The notes under the pieces: generated by a model
The model's input: the letters and a program-made list of their open reading frames with translations, nothing else
What the model was told of the DNA's origin: nothing
The model's database searches: none
Shown here: positions 44,261 to 56,979 of the stretch, piece by piece
Layout: the number at the start of each line of letters is the position of its first letter
Numbering within the stretch: position 1 is the first letter of the stretch
Program-made: the position numbers and the translations under genes
NCBI RefSeq assembly: GCF_002208095.1
Contig: NZ_CP017990.1
Span: forward strand, 744,001 to 808,000
Source of the DNA: Enterobacter cloacae complex sp. ECNIH7
GTDB lineage: Bacteria > Pseudomonadota > Gammaproteobacteria > Enterobacterales > Enterobacteriaceae
Direction: 5' to 3'
DNA: 64,000 nucleotides

Positions 44261-45082
44261 TTAACTCTCCTTCGGCGGCGCATTATCGCTGATGTAATTA
44301 GCCAGCTTGCAGTACTGCTCTACGGAAATGTTCTCTGCACGCATTGCCGGGTCGATCCCCAGCTCGGCTAACACCTCAACGGTAAACGAATTGCTCAGGC
44401 TGTTACGGATCGTTTTACGGCGCTGGTTAAAGGCTTCTGTAGTAATGCGGCTCAGCACGCGCAGATCTTTAACCGGATACGGTTTCGTCTTGTGCGGCAC
44501 GAGGCGCACAACCGCTGAATCCACTTTCGGTGGTGGTGTGAACGCTGACGGCGGTACTTCGAGTACCGGGATCACGTTGCAGTAATACTGTGCCATCACG
44601 CTTAAACGACCATACGCTTTACTGTTCGGGCCTGCAACCAGACGGTTAACAACCTCTTTTTGCAACATGAAGTGCATGTCGGCAATGGCATCAGTATAGC
44701 TAAAGAGGTGGAACATGAGCGGCGTGGAGATGTTGTACGGCAGGTTGCCGAAGACGCGCAGCGGCTGGCCCATTTTTTCGGACAGCTCGCCAAAGTTCAT
44801 GGTCATGGCGTCCTGCTGATAGATGGTCAGCTTCGGCCCGAGGAACGGGTGCGTTTGCAGGCGTGCGGCCAGATCGCGGTCCAGTTCGATGACGGTCAGC
44901 TCGTCGAGGCGTTCGCCTACCGGCTCGGTCAGCGCGGCAAGGCCCGGGCCGATTTCGACCATCGCCTGACCCTTTTGCGGATTAATAGCCGAGACAATGC
45001 TTTCGATCACGAACTGATCGTTAAGGAAGTTTTGCCCGAAACGTTTACGGGCTAAGTGGCCCTGATGGACTCGATTAGTCAT
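44261..45082 (-). CDS. rsmA: 16S rRNA adenine N6-dimethyltransferase (KsgA)
   Basis: 273 residues, as in E. coli. The SAM-binding motif [13 protein letters not shown] is near residue 43 and the catalytic NLPYNIST motif near residue 114. It dimethylates two adjacent adenines near the 3' end of 16S rRNA (A1518 and A1519 in E. coli numbering) during 30S maturation. Loss gives kasugamycin resistance. Its start overlaps the pdxA stop by four bases (ATGA). Confidence 0.98.
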   Translation of the reverse strand: MTNRVHQGHLARKRFGQNFLNDQFVIESIVSAINPQKGQAMVEIGPGLAALTEPVGERLDELTVIELDRDLAARLQTHPFLGPKLTIYQQDAMTMNFGELSEKMGQPLRVFGNLPYNISTPLMFHLFSYTDAIADMHFMLQKEVVNRLVAGPNSKAYGRLSVMAQYYCNVIPVLEVPPSAFTPPPKVDSAVVRLVPHKTKPYPVKDLRVLSRITTEAFNQRRKTIRNSLSNSFTVEVLAELGIDPAMRAENISVEQYCKLANYISDNAPPKES

Positions 45083-46065
45083 TGAGTATTAACAATCATT
45101 TTGATGGCGAGATTAAGCGCCGTAATAAAACTGCCGACATCCGCTTTCCCCTGGCCTGCCAGATCCAGCGCAGTACCGTGGTCAACGGACGTTCGAATAA
45201 AGGGTAAACCGAGGGTGATATTCACCCCGCGGCCAAAGCCCTGGTATTTTAGCACGGGCAGGCCCTGATCGTGGTACATCGCGAGCACGGCGTCGGCATT
45301 ATCCAGGTATTTCGGCTGGAAAAGGGTATCTGCAGGCAGCGGCCCGCTGAGGTTCATCCCCTTCGCCCGCATTTCGTTGAGTACCGGAATGATGGTGTCG
45401 ATCTCTTCGGTGCCCATGTGCCCGCCTTCACCGGCGTGCGGATTCAGGCCGCAGACCAGCACGTGCGGTTGCGGGATCCCAAACTTTGTCTGCAGATCGT
45501 GATGCAAAATCCCGATGATCTCGCGCAGGAGTTCAGGGGTGATCGCGTCAGGAATGGCTTTGATCGGCAGATGGGTGGTCACCAGCGCAACGCGCATCTC
45601 CTCCGTCGCCAGCATCATCACCACTTTCGGGCTGTGCGAGCGCTCTTCGAAGAATTCCGTATGCCCGGTAAAGGGTATACCCGCTTCGTTGATGACGCCT
45701 TTGTGGACGGGGCCGGTGATCAGAGCGGCAAATTCGCCCTTCAGGCAACCGTCGCAGGCGCGCGCAAGAGTTTCAACGACATAGTGACCGTTTTCCGTAC
45801 TGAGCTGGCCCGGGATGACCGGCGTACGAAGGGGAATGGAAAGAAGGGTGAGCGTACCGGCTTGCTGGGGTGCAGGCTGTTGGCCTTCAACGTAAGGGAT
45901 GAGCGTTAAAGGCAGACCGAGCAGCGTTGCCCGGTCTTGTAACAGTGTTGCATCGGCGCAGACAACCAGTTCTACCGGCCAGCTGCGCTGGGCGAGCTGG
46001 ACAACGAGGTCAGGCCCAATCCCGGCGGGTTCGCCGGGCGTGATAACAACACGATGCTGTTTCAT
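45079..46065 (-). CDS. pdxA: 4-hydroxythreonine-4-phosphate dehydrogenase
   Basis: 328 residues (329 in E. coli). It begins [20 protein letters not shown], and conserved metal-binding histidines are in GHTEFFE, TTHLP and YHDQGLP. It oxidises and decarboxylates 4-phosphohydroxy-threonine in pyridoxal phosphate synthesis. Overlaps by one base with surA upstream and by four with rsmA downstream show translational coupling. Confidence 0.98.
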   Translation of the reverse strand: MKQHRVVITPGEPAGIGPDLVVQLAQRSWPVELVVCADATLLQDRATLLGLPLTLIPYVEGQQPAPQQAGTLTLLSIPLRTPVIPGQLSTENGHYVVETLARACDGCLKGEFAALITGPVHKGVINEAGIPFTGHTEFFEERSHSPKVVMMLATEEMRVALVTTHLPIKAIPDAITPELLREIIGILHHDLQTKFGIPQPHVLVCGLNPHAGEGGHMGTEEIDTIIPVLNEMRAKGMNLSGPLPADTLFQPKYLDNADAVLAMYHDQGLPVLKYQGFGRGVNITLGLPFIRTSVDHGTALDLAGQGKADVGSFITALNLAIKMIVNTQ

Positions 46066-47351
46066 TAGTTGCTCAAAACTTTCACGTAAGCGCTGGCGCG
46101 TTGTTCCTGCATCCAGGTTGCTGCTTCTTCAGAGAACTTACGGTTAAACAGCATACGGTAGGCTCTGTCTTTCTGTGCCGCATCCGTTTTATCAACGTTA
46201 CGGGTGTCCATCAGCTCGATCAGATGCCAGCCGAATGAAGAGTGGACCGGCGCGCTGATCTGGCCTTTGTTCAGCTTCATCAACGCATCGCGGAAGGCAG
46301 GATCGTAGATATCCGCAGCCGCCCAGCCCAGGTCGCCGCCCTGGTTAGCAGAGCCTGGATCCTGAGAGAACTCTTTTGCTGCTTTCGCAAATGAGGTTTT
46401 ACCGCTCTTAATGTCAGCTGCGATCTGTTCCAGCTTCACACGCGCCTGATCGTCAGTCATGATCGGTGACGGTTTCAGAAGAATGTGGCGAGCGTGAACT
46501 TCGGTGACGGAGATATTTTGGCTCTGACCGCGCAGATCGTTCACCTTCAGAATGTGGAAGCCCACGCCTGAACGGATAGGACCGACGATATCCCCTTTCT
46601 TCGCCGTGCTCAGCGCCTGGGCAAAGATGGATGGCAGCTCCTGAATACGGCCCCAGCCCATCTGGCCGCCTTTCAGCGCCTGTTGGTCAGCGGAGTAGGT
46701 GATTGCCAGCTTGCCAAAGTCGCCGCCGTTACGCGCCTGTTCAACAATAGAACGCGCCTGGCTTTCGGCTTCCGCAGCCTGATCGGACGTTGGGTTCTCT
46801 GGCAGTGGGATCAGAATGTGGCTCAGGTTCAGCTCTGTGCTCGCATCGTTCTGGTTACCCACCTGTTTTGCCAGCGCGTCGACTTCCTGAGGCAGGATGG
46901 TTACGCGGCGGCGCACTTCGTTGTTACGCACTTCCGAAATCAGCATCTCTTTACGGATCTGGTTACGGTAGGTGGCGTAGCTGATGCCGTCATAGGCCAG
47001 GCGGCTGCGCATCTGGTCTAAAGACATATTGTTCTGCTTCGCGATGTTAGCGATCGCCTGATCGAGCTGCTCGTCAGTGACCTTCACACCCATTTTCTGC
47101 CCCATCTGCAGAACGATCTGATCCATGATCAGACGCTCCAGGATCTGGTGGCGCAGCGTGGCGTCATCCGGAAGCTGTTGACCGGCTTCGCCCGAATTGA
47201 GCTTCACCGATTTCATCAGACCGTCAACGTCACTTTCAAGCACGACGCCGTTGTTCACCACAGCAGCGACTTTATCAACAACCTGGGGGGCCGCGAAGCT
47301 GGTATTCGCAACCATAGCGACACCGAGCAGCAGCGTTTTCCAGTTCTTCAT
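46065..47351 (-). CDS. surA: Periplasmic chaperone and prolyl isomerase SurA
   Basis: 428 residues, as in E. coli. A signal peptide (residues 1-20, ending SFA-A) is followed by the chaperone N-domain, two parvulin domains (about 172-272 and 283-382) and a C-terminal helix. It escorts unfolded outer-membrane proteins, including LptD encoded just upstream, to the BAM complex. The giant adhesin in this window would be a plausible client. A 53-bp gap follows lptD. Confidence 0.98.
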   Translation of the reverse strand: MKNWKTLLLGVAMVANTSFAAPQVVDKVAAVVNNGVVLESDVDGLMKSVKLNSGEAGQQLPDDATLRHQILERLIMDQIVLQMGQKMGVKVTDEQLDQAIANIAKQNNMSLDQMRSRLAYDGISYATYRNQIRKEMLISEVRNNEVRRRVTILPQEVDALAKQVGNQNDASTELNLSHILIPLPENPTSDQAAEAESQARSIVEQARNGGDFGKLAITYSADQQALKGGQMGWGRIQELPSIFAQALSTAKKGDIVGPIRSGVGFHILKVNDLRGQSQNISVTEVHARHILLKPSPIMTDDQARVKLEQIAADIKSGKTSFAKAAKEFSQDPGSANQGGDLGWAAADIYDPAFRDALMKLNKGQISAPVHSSFGWHLIELMDTRNVDKTDAAQKDRAYRMLFNRKFSEEAATWMQEQRASAYVKVLSN

Positions 47352-47404
47352 ACTTTTTCCATTTCAATTAACCGCAAAGCGGATTACGTTGCAAATCAAG
47401 CACA

Positions 47405-49756
47405 TTACAAGGCGCTACTGTACGGCAGAATATTCGAGCGCAGCATTTTCTGCGTACCCAGACCGTAGTTGGAACTCAGGCCGCGTAACTCGAAGTTAAA
47501 GCCAATCACGTTATCGTATTTGCTCTGATTGTTTTGAGTATCCCAGCCGTTAAGCTTGCGTTCGTAGCCGACACGCAGCGCGTAACAGCAGGAGTTATAT
47601 TGCAGACCCACCATCTGGTCAGCAGGTTTATTGGCGTTAGTGTCGAAGTAGTATGCGCCTACGATTGACCAGCGGTCGGCGATTGGCCAACTCGCTGCGC
47701 CACCCACCTGCGAGATACCGTCTTTATACTGTTCTGCACCAGCATATGATGGCAATGTTGCCTGAATATATTCCGGGCTGGCGTAACGATAAGTCAACTG
47801 CACCATACGGTCTTCATCGCGACGGTACTCAATAGCCGCACTACTTGTGGCAATATTATCGAGGCGAGTGTCATATTGCACACCACCGCGAAGACCCCAA
47901 CGATCGGTCATACGCCAGTAAGTATCTCCCGCCCAGACCAGCGATCCCGTTTTGTTATCTTTCTCCCAGTTAATGTTGTCATCACCGGTGCGTGACTCGG
48001 TGAAATAGTAGATTTGACCAACAGAAACGTTAAAACGTTCCACGGCAGCATCATCATAAACACGTGTTGTGACGCCGGTCGTTAACTGGTTAGCAGACGC
48101 GATGCGGTCAAGACCGCCGTAAGTACGGTCACGGAACAGGCCGCTGTAGTCAGACTGCAGTAAAGAGGAGTCGTAGTTCTGGATTTTGCTCTGGTCGCGA
48201 TACGGCACGTACAAATACTGCATACGCGGTTCAAGCGTTTGGGTATAACCATCCGCCAGCAGAGCCATATCACGTTCGAAGATCAGCTTCCCGTCCATTT
48301 TGAACTGCGGAAGCGTTCGGTTGACCGACTCCTCAAGGTTGGCATTTCTACTGGCATTGTAATTATCGATATTTTTTTGCTGATAGTGAGTCGCCATCAG
48401 CTTGGCTTCGGTATTCAGGCTCGCCCAGTCGTTAGACCACGGCAGATTGATCGTCGGCTCAAGGTGAACACGCGTCGCTTCAGGCATGTCCGAATCCGTG
48501 TTAACGAAATGTACCGCCTGAGCGTAAACCCGGGTGTCGAATGGACCCACGTCATTCTGATACCAGTTAACGTCCAGCTGTGGCTCTGCCCCATATGTAG
48601 GCGTGGACTGGTCAGAAAATACCTGGAATTGCTTGGTCGAGACGGTTGCGTCAAAGTTCTGTACCGCATAGCCTACGCTGAATTTCTGCGTGGCATAGCC
48701 ATCGGTACTTGAGCCGTATTTGGACGAGAAGTCATTAAAATAAGACGAATCGCTAACTTTGGTGTAGTCAACATTAAAGCGCCATACCTGATCCATTACC
48801 CCGGCATGCTGCCAGTAATACATCCAACGGTGTTTATCGCCTTCGGTCGGATGCTCGTCCTGGAAGACTTTATCCGACGGCAGATAATCCAGCTCCATCA
48901 GACCCGCACCGGCGTGGGTCAGATAGCGGAACTCGTTCTCCCACATGATGTTGCCGCGCTTGTGGATATAGTGCGGCGTGATCGTCGCATCCATGTTTGG
49001 CGCGATGTTCCAGTAATACGGCAGGTAGAACTCAAAGTAGTTCGACGTGCTGTACTTGGCATTCGGGATCAGGAAACCGGAGCGACGTTTGTCACCGACG
49101 GGAAGCTGCAGATAAGGGCTGTAGAATATGGGTACTGGACCCAGCTTAAAGCGGGCGTTCCAGATCTCTGCGACCTGTTCTTCGCGGTCATGGATAACCT
49201 CGCTCCCAACCACGCTCCAGGTATTTGAACCCGGCAGACATGATGTGAACGTACCGTTTTCCAGGATCGTATAGCGGTTTTCACCGCGCTGTTTCATCAG
49301 GTCAGCGTCGCCGCGCCCCTGGCGACCCACCATCTGGTAATCACCTTTCCAGACGTTAGTATCTTTAGTATTCAGATTTGACCAGGCTTTCGGACCTTTC
49401 AGGATGACCTGATTGTCGTCATAGTGCACATTACCCAGCGCATCCACCGTTCGTACCGGCTCGGCCGCACCTTCCGGCTGCTTCTGGTGCAGCTGCACTT
49501 CGTCTGCCTGCAGGCGGCTATTGCCCTGGTTAATATCTACATTGCCCGTAAACGTGGCATTGTCAGGGTAAGTCCCTTTCGAACTGTCGGCAGTAATGGT
49601 TACCGGCAAGCTATTTGTATCGCCACTCACCAGTGGGCGATTATAACTTGGGACGCCAAGCATACACTGCGAGGCGAGATCGGCCGCCAGCCCCTGTTGA
49701 CTGTACAGGGCGGAGCCAATCATTGTGGCCAGGAGGGTGGGGATACGTTTTTTCAT
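47405..49756 (-). CDS. lptD: LPS-assembly protein LptD
   Basis: 783 residues (784 in E. coli). A 24-residue signal peptide is followed by the beta-jellyroll domain and the C-terminal barrel. The disulfide cysteines are present: C31 (SQCMLGV), the TSCLPGSN cysteine near residue 173 and the adjacent pair NSCCYALRV near residue 723. With LptE it inserts lipopolysaccharide into the outer leaflet. It is the first gene of the surA-apaH operon; sigma-E control is known in E. coli, but I could not pick a confident site here. Confidence 0.98.
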   Translation of the reverse strand: MKKRIPTLLATMIGSALYSQQGLAADLASQCMLGVPSYNRPLVSGDTNSLPVTITADSSKGTYPDNATFTGNVDINQGNSRLQADEVQLHQKQPEGAAEPVRTVDALGNVHYDDNQVILKGPKAWSNLNTKDTNVWKGDYQMVGRQGRGDADLMKQRGENRYTILENGTFTSCLPGSNTWSVVGSEVIHDREEQVAEIWNARFKLGPVPIFYSPYLQLPVGDKRRSGFLIPNAKYSTSNYFEFYLPYYWNIAPNMDATITPHYIHKRGNIMWENEFRYLTHAGAGLMELDYLPSDKVFQDEHPTEGDKHRWMYYWQHAGVMDQVWRFNVDYTKVSDSSYFNDFSSKYGSSTDGYATQKFSVGYAVQNFDATVSTKQFQVFSDQSTPTYGAEPQLDVNWYQNDVGPFDTRVYAQAVHFVNTDSDMPEATRVHLEPTINLPWSNDWASLNTEAKLMATHYQQKNIDNYNASRNANLEESVNRTLPQFKMDGKLIFERDMALLADGYTQTLEPRMQYLYVPYRDQSKIQNYDSSLLQSDYSGLFRDRTYGGLDRIASANQLTTGVTTRVYDDAAVERFNVSVGQIYYFTESRTGDDNINWEKDNKTGSLVWAGDTYWRMTDRWGLRGGVQYDTRLDNIATSSAAIEYRRDEDRMVQLTYRYASPEYIQATLPSYAGAEQYKDGISQVGGAASWPIADRWSIVGAYYFDTNANKPADQMVGLQYNSCCYALRVGYERKLNGWDTQNNQSKYDNVIGFNFELRGLSSNYGLGTQKMLRSNILPYSSAL

Positions 49757-49995
49757 ACGTTGTATTTTATTGTTCCGTCATCAGTGGCTACGGCTTACAA
49801 ACGCTCAGAGACTATCTTACTCATTCGCGCAGTACCAGCGTTAATCCTGCCCGTTTGCGTGCCAGAGTGTTAGGCTCGCTATCGAATGACGAGTATGATA
49901 AAGCAAATTATAGGCGATGTCCTTCAATTGACCGTGACTTGAACACAGTGATGATGACGTTGCGTCGGCCAGGAATATGACTATCCGGGGAGTAT

Positions 49996-50811
49996 ATGCA
50001 GTATTGGGGTAAAATAATCGGCGTTGCGTTCGCCATCATCATGGGTGCCGGGTTCTGGGGAATTGTGCTTGGGCTTATTATCGGCCATATGTTTGATAAG
50101 GCGCGCAGCCGCAAAATGGCCTGGTTTGCCAATCAGCGCGAGCGTCAGTCACTCTTTTTCTCCACCACCTTTGAGGTCATGGGGCATTTAACCAAATCCA
50201 AAGGGCGTGTCACAGAAGCCGATATTCAGATTGCCAGCGTTTTTATGGATCGCATGAACCTGCACGGCGACTCCCGTCTGGCAGCGCAAAATGCGTTTCG
50301 CATCGGTAAGTCGGATAATTATCCGCTTCGCGAAAAAATGCGTCAGTTCCGCAGCATCTGCTTTGGACGTTTTGATTTAATTCGGATGTTTCTGGAAATT
50401 CAAATCCAGGCGGCCTTCGCAGACGGCTCACTTCACCCTAACGAACGTGACGTGCTGTACGTCATTGCGGAAGAGCTGGGCATCTCCCGTATGCAGTTCG
50501 ACCAGTTCCTGCGCATGATGCAGGGCGGGGCGCAGTTTGGCGGTGGCTATCATCAACAGTCGTCCGGCGGTGCTTGGCAGCAGGCGCAGCGTGGTCCGAC
50601 GCTGGAAGACGCCTGTAACGTGCTTGGCGTTAAGCCCTCTGACGATCAGACCACGATTAAACGTGCCTATCGCAAGCTCATGAGTGAACACCATCCGGAC
50701 AAACTGGTCGCGAAAGGCTTACCGCCAGAAATGATGGAGATGGCGAAGCAAAAAGCGCAGGAAATCCAGAAGGCGTACGAGCTCATAAAAGAGAAGAAAG
50801 GTTTCAAATAA
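49996..50811 (+). CDS. djlA: Co-chaperone DjlA
   Basis: 271 residues, as in E. coli. A single N-terminal membrane segment (about residues 6-30, [19 protein letters not shown]) has the glycine-rich dimerisation pattern. A TerB-like central domain follows. A Gly/Gln-rich linker leads to a C-terminal J-domain with HPD (EHHPDKL). It recruits DnaK at the inner membrane and influences the Rcs envelope pathway. GGGGAG lies just before the ATG. It is divergent from lptD. Confidence 0.97.
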   Translation: MQYWGKIIGVAFAIIMGAGFWGIVLGLIIGHMFDKARSRKMAWFANQRERQSLFFSTTFEVMGHLTKSKGRVTEADIQIASVFMDRMNLHGDSRLAAQNAFRIGKSDNYPLREKMRQFRSICFGRFDLIRMFLEIQIQAAFADGSLHPNERDVLYVIAEELGISRMQFDQFLRMMQGGAQFGGGYHQQSSGGAWQQAQRGPTLEDACNVLGVKPSDDQTTIKRAYRKLMSEHHPDKLVAKGLPPEMMEMAKQKAQEIQKAYELIKEKKGFK

Positions 50812-50840
50812 AAAAAGCCCGACGATGTCGGGCTTTTTTT
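50811..50840. terminator. Bidirectional terminator between djlA and rluA
   Basis: AAAAAAGCCCGAC and GTCGGGCTTTTTT with a GAT loop, between convergent genes and touching both stop codons. Confidence 0.93.
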
Positions 50841-51500
50841 TTAGAAGTCCACCGGGGCTTTAAACGTCATCGCGTTACCGAAGGCCGGATGGGTGATGGT
50901 GAGCGTCTGCGCATGGAGCTGCAGACGTGGCGCTAAGGCCAGCGCTTCAGGCGGCGCGTAGAAGCGGTCGCCCAGAATCGGATGACCCAGGGCGAGCATA
51001 TGCACGCGCAGCTGGTGCGAACGTCCGGTAATCGGCTTAAGCAGGACGCGCGCGGTATTATCCGGCGCGTACTCCAGCACTTCGTACTCGGTCTGCGCGG
51101 CCTTGCCGGTTTCGTAACACACCTTCTGCTTAGGCCGGTTCGGCCAGTCGCAGATCAGCGGTAAATCCACCAGGCCTTCCGCCTGCGCGGGGTGGCCCCA
51201 GACGCGGGCGACATACTGCTTTTTCGGCTCGCGCTCGCGGAACTGGCGCTTTAACTCGCGTTCCGCCGCTTTGTTCAGCGCTACCACAATTACGCCGCTG
51301 GTGGCCATATCCAGGCGATGGACAGACTCCGCCTGCGGATAATCGCGCTGAATGCGCGTCATCACGCTGTCTTTGTGCTCCTCCAGACGCCCCGGCACGG
51401 ACAACAGGCCGCTGGGCTTGTTGACCACCATAATGTGTTCATCCTGATACAGAATGACCAGCCAGGGATCCTGCGGCGGATTGTAAGGCTCCATCACCAT
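50841..51500 (-). CDS. rluA: Dual-specificity 23S rRNA/tRNA pseudouridine synthase RluA
   Basis: 219 residues, as in E. coli. The catalytic aspartate lies in VHRLDMATSG near residue 64, and the KPITGRSHQLRVH motif is conserved. It makes pseudouridine at 23S rRNA position 746 and at position 32 of several tRNAs. It starts 12 bases after the rapA stop and is probably transcribed with it. Confidence 0.98.
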   Translation of the reverse strand: MVMEPYNPPQDPWLVILYQDEHIMVVNKPSGLLSVPGRLEEHKDSVMTRIQRDYPQAESVHRLDMATSGVIVVALNKAAERELKRQFREREPKKQYVARVWGHPAQAEGLVDLPLICDWPNRPKQKVCYETGKAAQTEYEVLEYAPDNTARVLLKPITGRSHQLRVHMLALGHPILGDRFYAPPEALALAPRLQLHAQTLTITHPAFGNAMTFKAPVDF

Positions 51501-51512
51501 CTTGCGCTCCGT

Positions 51513-54419
51513 TTACTGATGCGTCACAACGATAAGACGCAGGGCATCCAGACGCCAGCCAGCCTGATTCAGGCTTTCCAGCACCTGCTGACGGTTGCTT
51601 TCAATCGCCGCCAGCTCGTCGTCGCGGATGTTCGGGTTGACCGCTTTTAACGCCTCCAGACGGGACAGCTCCGCAGACAGTTTCTCGTCGGCTTCACTGC
51701 GCGCGGTGTCAATCAGCGCTCTGGCCGCTTTTTCAATCTGGGTTTCGCCCAGTTGCAGAATCGCGTGCACATCCTGCTGTACCGCGTTCACCAGCTTGCT
51801 GCCCGTATGGCGGTTTACCGCGCTCAGCTGTCGGTTGAAACTCTCGAATTCAACCTGTCCTGCCAGGTTAGTGCCGTTTTTGTCCAGCAGCAGGCGGACG
51901 GGCGTTGGCGGCAGGAAACGGGTGAGCTGCAGCTGTTTCGGCGCCTGCGCTTCCACAACGTAAATCAGCTCCAGCAGCAGCGTTCCCACCGGCAGCGCCT
52001 TGTTTTTTAACAGGGAGATAGTGCTGCTGCCGGTATCGCCGGAGAGAATCAGGTCCAGCCCATTGCGGATCAGCGGGTGTTCCCAGGTGATGAACTGGGC
52101 ATCTTCACGGGACAGCGCCACATCACGCTCGAAGGTGATGGTGCAGCCATCTTCTGGCAGGCCCGGGAAATCCGGAACCAGCATGTGATCGGACGGGGTC
52201 AGGACAATCAGGTTCTCGCCGCGATCGTCCTGGTTGATGCCGACGATATCGAACAGGTTCATGGAGAAGCTGATGAGGCTGGTGTCGTCATCCTGCTCTT
52301 CGATGCTCTCTGCCAGCGCCTGCGCTTTCTCACCGCCGTTAGAGTGGATCTCCAGCAGGCGATCGCGGCCCTGCTCCAGCTGAGCTTTCAGCGCGTCATG
52401 CTTCTCACGACAGGATTTAATCAGATCGTCAAAGCCCTCGGTGTTTTCCGGCGCGGCCAGGTAGCCGATAAGATCGCCATGCACTTGATCATAAATGGTG
52501 CGGCCCGTCGGGCAGGTATGTTCAAACGCGTCCAGACCTTCGTGGAACCAGCGTACCAGCACGGACTGCGCGGTTTTTTCCAGATACGGCACGTGGATCT
52601 GAATATCATGCGCCTGACCGATACGATCCAGACGGCCGATACGCTGCTCCAGCAGATCCGGGTTAAACGGCAGATCGAACATCACCAGGTTGCTGGCAAA
52701 CTGGAAGTTACGGCCTTCAGATCCGATTTCCGAGCACAGCAGAACCTGTGCGCCGCTGTCCTCTTCCCCGAACCACGCCGCGGCGCGGTCGCGCTCGACG
52801 ATGGACATGCCTTCGTGGAACACGGCGGCGCGAATGCCTTCACGCTCGCGCAGAACCTGTTCCAGCTGCAGCGCGGTGGCCGCTTTGGCGCAGATCACCA
52901 GCACTTTCCGGGAGCGGTGCGCGGTCAGGTAGCCCATCAGCCACTCCACGCGCGGGTCGAAGTTCCACCAGGTGCCGGTATCGCCTTCAAATTCCTGGTA
53001 GATTTGTTCCGGATAAAGCATGTCGCGGGCGCGCTCTTCCTGGGTTTTGCGCGCCCCCATAATGCCGGAGACTTTAATCGCCGTCTGATACTGCGTCGGC
53101 AGCGGCAGTTTAATCGTATGCAGCTCGCGTTTCGGGAAGCCTTTGACGCCGTTACGGGTGTTACGGAACAGCACGCGGCTGGTGCCGTGGCGGTCCATCA
53201 GCATGTCGATCAGCTCTTTACGCGCGGATTCCGCGTTGTCGCTGTCGCTGTTCGCAGCCTGCAAAAGCGGCTCGATATCCTGCTCGCCAATCAGATCGCT
53301 CAGGGTGTTGAGCTCGTCATCAGAAAGACGCTTGCCCGCCAGCAGCATGGCGACGGCATCCGCGACCGGACGGTAGTTATTTTGTTCTTCCACGAACTGC
53401 GCAAAGTCGTGGAAACGGTTTGGATCGAGCAGGCGCAAGCGTGCGAAGTGGCTTTCCAGACCAAGCTGCTCCGGCGTTGCGGTCAGCAGCAGAACGCCAG
53501 GCACGCGCTCGGCAAGCTGCTCGATAGCCATGTATTCGCGGCTCGGCGAGTCTTCGCTCCAGACCAGATGGTGCGCTTCGTCAACAACCATAATGTCCCA
53601 CTCGGCATCGCACAGGTGCTCAAGACGCTGCTTGCTGCGGCGCACGAAGTCCAGGGAGCAAATGACCAGCTGTTCGGTTTCAAACGGGTTGTCGGCGTCG
53701 TGCTGCGCTTCGGCATAGCGTTCATCGTCGAACAGGGAAAAACGCAGGTTAAAGCGGCGCAGCATTTCAACCAGCCACTGGTGCTGCAGAGTTTCTGGCA
53801 CCACGATCAGCACGCGTTCTGCAGCGCCGGAAAGCAGCTGTTGATGCAGGATCATGCCCGCTTCGATGGTTTTACCCAGGCCCACTTCATCTGCCAGCAG
53901 CACGCGCGGCGCGTGGCGACGGCCCACGTCGTGGGCGATGTTCAGCTGGTGGGGGATCAGGCTGGTGCGCTGGCCGCGCAGGCCGCTCCACGGCATGCGG
54001 TACTGTTCACTCTGGAACTTACGCGCGCGATAGCGCAGGGAGAAGCGATCCATACGGTCGATTTGCCCGGCAAACAGGCGGTCCTGCGGCTTACTGAACA
54101 CCAGTTTGCTGTCGAGCAGCACTTCACGCAGGACGACATTGGCTTCATCCGTATCAAGACGAGTACCAATGTAGGCGAGCAGTCCATTCTCTTCTTTTAC
54201 GTCTTCAATCTTGAGCTGCCAGCCGTCATGGCTGGTCACGGTGTCACCCGGATTAAACATCACGCGGGTTACAGGGGAGTCATTGCGAGCGTACAGACGG
54301 TTTTCACCGGTGGCAGGGAAGAGGAGGGTAACCATACGCGTATCGATTGCTACGACGGTTCCTAATCCAAGTTCGCTTTCTGTATCGCTGATCCAGCGTT
54401 GACCAAGTGTAAAAGGCAT
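51513..54419 (-). CDS. rapA: RNA polymerase-associated SWI2/SNF2 ATPase RapA (HepA)
   Basis: 968 residues, as in E. coli. N-terminal Tudor-like domains are followed by the helicase core with Walker [15 protein letters not shown] near residue 177 and the DEAH box VVDEAHH near residue 280. Helicase motif V/VI segments include [11 protein letters not shown] and [13 protein letters not shown]. It recycles RNA polymerase stalled after termination, especially at high salt. The 128-bp gap to polB carries a small ACCGTC-(A)6-GACGGT hairpin (54463-54480). Confidence 0.98.
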   Translation of the reverse strand: MPFTLGQRWISDTESELGLGTVVAIDTRMVTLLFPATGENRLYARNDSPVTRVMFNPGDTVTSHDGWQLKIEDVKEENGLLAYIGTRLDTDEANVVLREVLLDSKLVFSKPQDRLFAGQIDRMDRFSLRYRARKFQSEQYRMPWSGLRGQRTSLIPHQLNIAHDVGRRHAPRVLLADEVGLGKTIEAGMILHQQLLSGAAERVLIVVPETLQHQWLVEMLRRFNLRFSLFDDERYAEAQHDADNPFETEQLVICSLDFVRRSKQRLEHLCDAEWDIMVVDEAHHLVWSEDSPSREYMAIEQLAERVPGVLLLTATPEQLGLESHFARLRLLDPNRFHDFAQFVEEQNNYRPVADAVAMLLAGKRLSDDELNTLSDLIGEQDIEPLLQAANSDSDNAESARKELIDMLMDRHGTSRVLFRNTRNGVKGFPKRELHTIKLPLPTQYQTAIKVSGIMGARKTQEERARDMLYPEQIYQEFEGDTGTWWNFDPRVEWLMGYLTAHRSRKVLVICAKAATALQLEQVLREREGIRAAVFHEGMSIVERDRAAAWFGEEDSGAQVLLCSEIGSEGRNFQFASNLVMFDLPFNPDLLEQRIGRLDRIGQAHDIQIHVPYLEKTAQSVLVRWFHEGLDAFEHTCPTGRTIYDQVHGDLIGYLAAPENTEGFDDLIKSCREKHDALKAQLEQGRDRLLEIHSNGGEKAQALAESIEEQDDDTSLISFSMNLFDIVGINQDDRGENLIVLTPSDHMLVPDFPGLPEDGCTITFERDVALSREDAQFITWEHPLIRNGLDLILSGDTGSSTISLLKNKALPVGTLLLELIYVVEAQAPKQLQLTRFLPPTPVRLLLDKNGTNLAGQVEFESFNRQLSAVNRHTGSKLVNAVQQDVHAILQLGETQIEKAARALIDTARSEADEKLSAELSRLEALKAVNPNIRDDELAAIESNRQQVLESLNQAGWRLDALRLIVVTHQ

Positions 54420-54547
54420 AGTTGTTCGGCTCTAATCTTTAATTGCAGGCAATAGTTCGACTACCGTCAAAAAAGACGGTCATCGAAAAATGGGTCCGGG
54501 AATGGAAAGGGCGCTATGGTACTGGATGGCAGCCATTTCGTCACGCG

Positions 54548-56905
54548 TCAAAATAGGCCAAGTTGCCCTGTCACTAGTGTAGCAAAATCATCGTCGATGA
54601 AGGGCAAAATTCCGTCGGCAACCGGCTGAAGCTGACGCGTCAGATAGTGTTCGTAATCCAGAGGAGAATGCTGATAATCCACGGGTTCCGGGCCGCTAGT
54701 GGTCCAGACGTATTTAATGGTTCCCCGGTTTTGATATTGCGGCGCGCGGCCACGGCGGACGTTTTCTTCATCCGCCAGACGCGCGGCGCGTACGTGCGGA
54801 GGAACGTTGCGCTGGTACTCCGCCAGCGGGCGGCGCAGGCGCTTGCGGTATACCAGCTGCGCGTCAAGTTCGCCCGCCATCAGGCTGGCTATCGTCTCGC
54901 GCACGTAGTCCTGATACGGCTCATTGCGAAACACCCGCAGATAGAGCGTCTGCTGGAACTGCTGTGCCAGCGGCGTCCAGTCGGTACGTACCGTCTCCAG
55001 CCCTTTAAACACCATCCGCTGCGCGTCGCCTTCCTGAATCAGCCCCGCGTAGCGCTTCTTGCTGCCCTGATCGGTGCCGCGAATGGTGGGCATTAAAAAG
55101 CGGGCGAAATGGGTTTCAAATTCCAGCTCCAGCGCGCTTGTTAACCGCTCTTTCTGCAAATGTTCCTGCCACCAGTCGTTCACGAAGGCGACCAGCGCTT
55201 TGCCGATTTGCGCGGCGTCGTCTTCAGAGTGCGCGCCCTTAAGCCACACAAAGGTGGAGTCCGTGTCGCCGTAGATGACGTCATAGCCCCGGGACTCAAT
55301 CAGCGCTTTGGTCTGGCGCATGATCTCGTGCCCGCGCATGGTGATAGAGGAGGCCAGACGCGGATCAAAGAAGCGGCAGGCGCTGGTGCCCAGCACGCCG
55401 TAAAAAGCATTCATAATGATTTTTAGCGCCTGAGAAAGGGGCTTGTTGCCGTGGCGCTTGGCCTCATCGCGGCCGTGCCAGATGTTTCCCACGATTTCAG
55501 GCAGACAGTGTTTTTCCCGCGAAAAGCGTGCGCCGAGGAAGCCTTCCGTGCTGTGCTCATCATCCGGCTGGGCCATGCCTTCCACCAGCCCGACGGGGTC
55601 GATCAGGAAGGTGCGGATAATCGACGGGTAGAGGCTTTTGTAATCCAGCACCAGAACGGAGTCATACAATCCTGGCCGGGAGTCCATCACATACCCGCCG
55701 GGACTTGCCTGCGGCGGCACGTCCCCGAGGTTGGGGGCGACGTATCCTGCCCGATGCATCCGCGGAAAATAGAGGTGGCTAAAGGCCGCTACGGAGCCGC
55801 CGTGTCTGTCGACGGCCAGGCCGTTTACCGTCGCGCGCTCCAGCAGGAACGGCATAATCTCGGTTTTGTGGAAGATCTGCGTGACCAGCTCGCAGTCTTT
55901 CAGGTTATAGGTGGCGAGCGCGGGTTTGTCTTCGTTAAAGCGCCGGTCAATTTCGTCCATTCTGTCCCAGGGGTTGTCGATGGATTTGCCTTCGCCAAGC
56001 AGCTCCTGCGCGACGGCTTCCAGGGAGAATGAAGAGAAGTTCCAGAAGGCGGATTTTAGCGCCTCGATGCCGTCGATAATCAGGCGACCGTTAGCCTGCG
56101 CGAAGAAAACGCCGTTCTTAAAACCGTGTTCGCGCCATTCCAGCTCGCTGTTTCCGCGCCCCAGCATCAGCGGGATGCGGTAGCGCTCGGCGTGCTTTTG
56201 CAGCACGCGCAGGTCAAACTGCACCACGTTCCAGCCGATCAGGACGTCGGGGTCGTTGTCGGCAAACCACTGGTTAAGCTTCTCCAGCAGCTGCGGGCGG
56301 CTGTTGACGTACTCAAGCCGGAAATCCAGCGCGGAGGCATCGCCATTCGGCGGCCCGAGCATATAGACAACCCGATCGCCGCAGCCTTCCAGACCGATGC
56401 AGTACAGTTCGCCGTGGCGGGTGGTTTCAATATCCAGGGAGACCCACTTCAGCGGCGGGCGGTAGTGCGGATTCGGCTTCAGGCGCGCGTTAACGAGGCT
56501 GCCGCTATGATCGGTGCCGTCGACCCAGACGGGGGCGGTAATAAACCGCTCCATCAGAAAGCGTTCCGGTGGGCGAATATCCGCCTCGTAGAGCGTCACG
56601 CCCGCCTCGCGGAGCAGCTTTTCATAGCGCATCAGCTGACGATGGGCGCGACAGTAGAGGCCGTAAACCGGCTGACGGTGGAAATCTTTCAGCTCAAGCG
56701 GAGTGATGCGCCAGCCGTTTTCGCCGCGCAGTAGCTGTTTCACCTTCTCGACGTGGGCTTCAGGAATAAAAGCCACGGATTCCTGCGGGGGCAGCGTAAC
56801 GTGCAGCGGACCGCTGTCGGTTGCCAGCCAGAACGCGACCTCGGTACCCTGAGGGGTATCCCGCCAGTGTCGGGTTAGTAAAAAGCCTTCTTGCGCCTGC
56901 GCCAC
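54548..56905 (-). CDS. polB: DNA polymerase II
   Basis: 785 residues (783 in E. coli) from a GTG at 56903-56905. A B-family polymerase: exonuclease motif [11 protein letters not shown] near residue 156, polymerase motifs [13 protein letters not shown] near residue 420 and YGDTDSTF near residue 545. It is a proofreading polymerase that takes part in replication restart and mutagenic bypass. A LexA box at 56963-56978 indicates SOS induction, as known for E. coli polB/dinA. Confidence 0.98.
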   Translation of the reverse strand: MAQAQEGFLLTRHWRDTPQGTEVAFWLATDSGPLHVTLPPQESVAFIPEAHVEKVKQLLRGENGWRITPLELKDFHRQPVYGLYCRAHRQLMRYEKLLREAGVTLYEADIRPPERFLMERFITAPVWVDGTDHSGSLVNARLKPNPHYRPPLKWVSLDIETTRHGELYCIGLEGCGDRVVYMLGPPNGDASALDFRLEYVNSRPQLLEKLNQWFADNDPDVLIGWNVVQFDLRVLQKHAERYRIPLMLGRGNSELEWREHGFKNGVFFAQANGRLIIDGIEALKSAFWNFSSFSLEAVAQELLGEGKSIDNPWDRMDEIDRRFNEDKPALATYNLKDCELVTQIFHKTEIMPFLLERATVNGLAVDRHGGSVAAFSHLYFPRMHRAGYVAPNLGDVPPQASPGGYVMDSRPGLYDSVLVLDYKSLYPSIIRTFLIDPVGLVEGMAQPDDEHSTEGFLGARFSREKHCLPEIVGNIWHGRDEAKRHGNKPLSQALKIIMNAFYGVLGTSACRFFDPRLASSITMRGHEIMRQTKALIESRGYDVIYGDTDSTFVWLKGAHSEDDAAQIGKALVAFVNDWWQEHLQKERLTSALELEFETHFARFLMPTIRGTDQGSKKRYAGLIQEGDAQRMVFKGLETVRTDWTPLAQQFQQTLYLRVFRNEPYQDYVRETIASLMAGELDAQLVYRKRLRRPLAEYQRNVPPHVRAARLADEENVRRGRAPQYQNRGTIKYVWTTSGPEPVDYQHSPLDYEHYLTRQLQPVADGILPFIDDDFATLVTGQLGLF

Positions 56906-56925
56906 GCCGTTATCCCAGAAAACAA

Positions 56926-56950
56926 AACCAGGCCTGATTATAGCCTGGTT
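56926..56950 (-). terminator. Terminator of araBAD, overlapping the polB promoter area
   Basis: On the minus strand AACCAGGC and GCCTGGTT are followed by TTGTTTT, 30 bp past the araD stop codon. The loop contains TATAAT (minus strand, 56937-56942), a perfect -10 hexamer pointing at polB. Confidence 0.82.
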
Positions 56951-56962
56951 AAGAATTTAATG

Positions 56963-56978
56963 CTGGGTTTATATACAG
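56963..56978. promoter_or_regulatory. LexA (SOS) box of polB
   Basis: Read toward polB the site is CTGTATATAAACCCAG: CTG, ten AT-rich bases, then CAG, matching CTG-N10-CAG and resembling the E. coli polB box CTGTATAAAACCACAG. It ends two bases from the araD stop codon and 58 bases upstream of the polB start. Confidence 0.9.
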
Positions 56979-56979
56979 T

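Noticed and set aside
52077..54365. 762-codon plus-strand frame opposite rapA
   Set aside because: Shadow of the biased, GC-rich rapA coding strand. The translation is His/Gln/Arg-rich and resembles no protein family, while rapA is intact over the same DNA. The same reasoning removes the long antisense frames opposite thrA, dnaK, ileS, carB, araA and araB.
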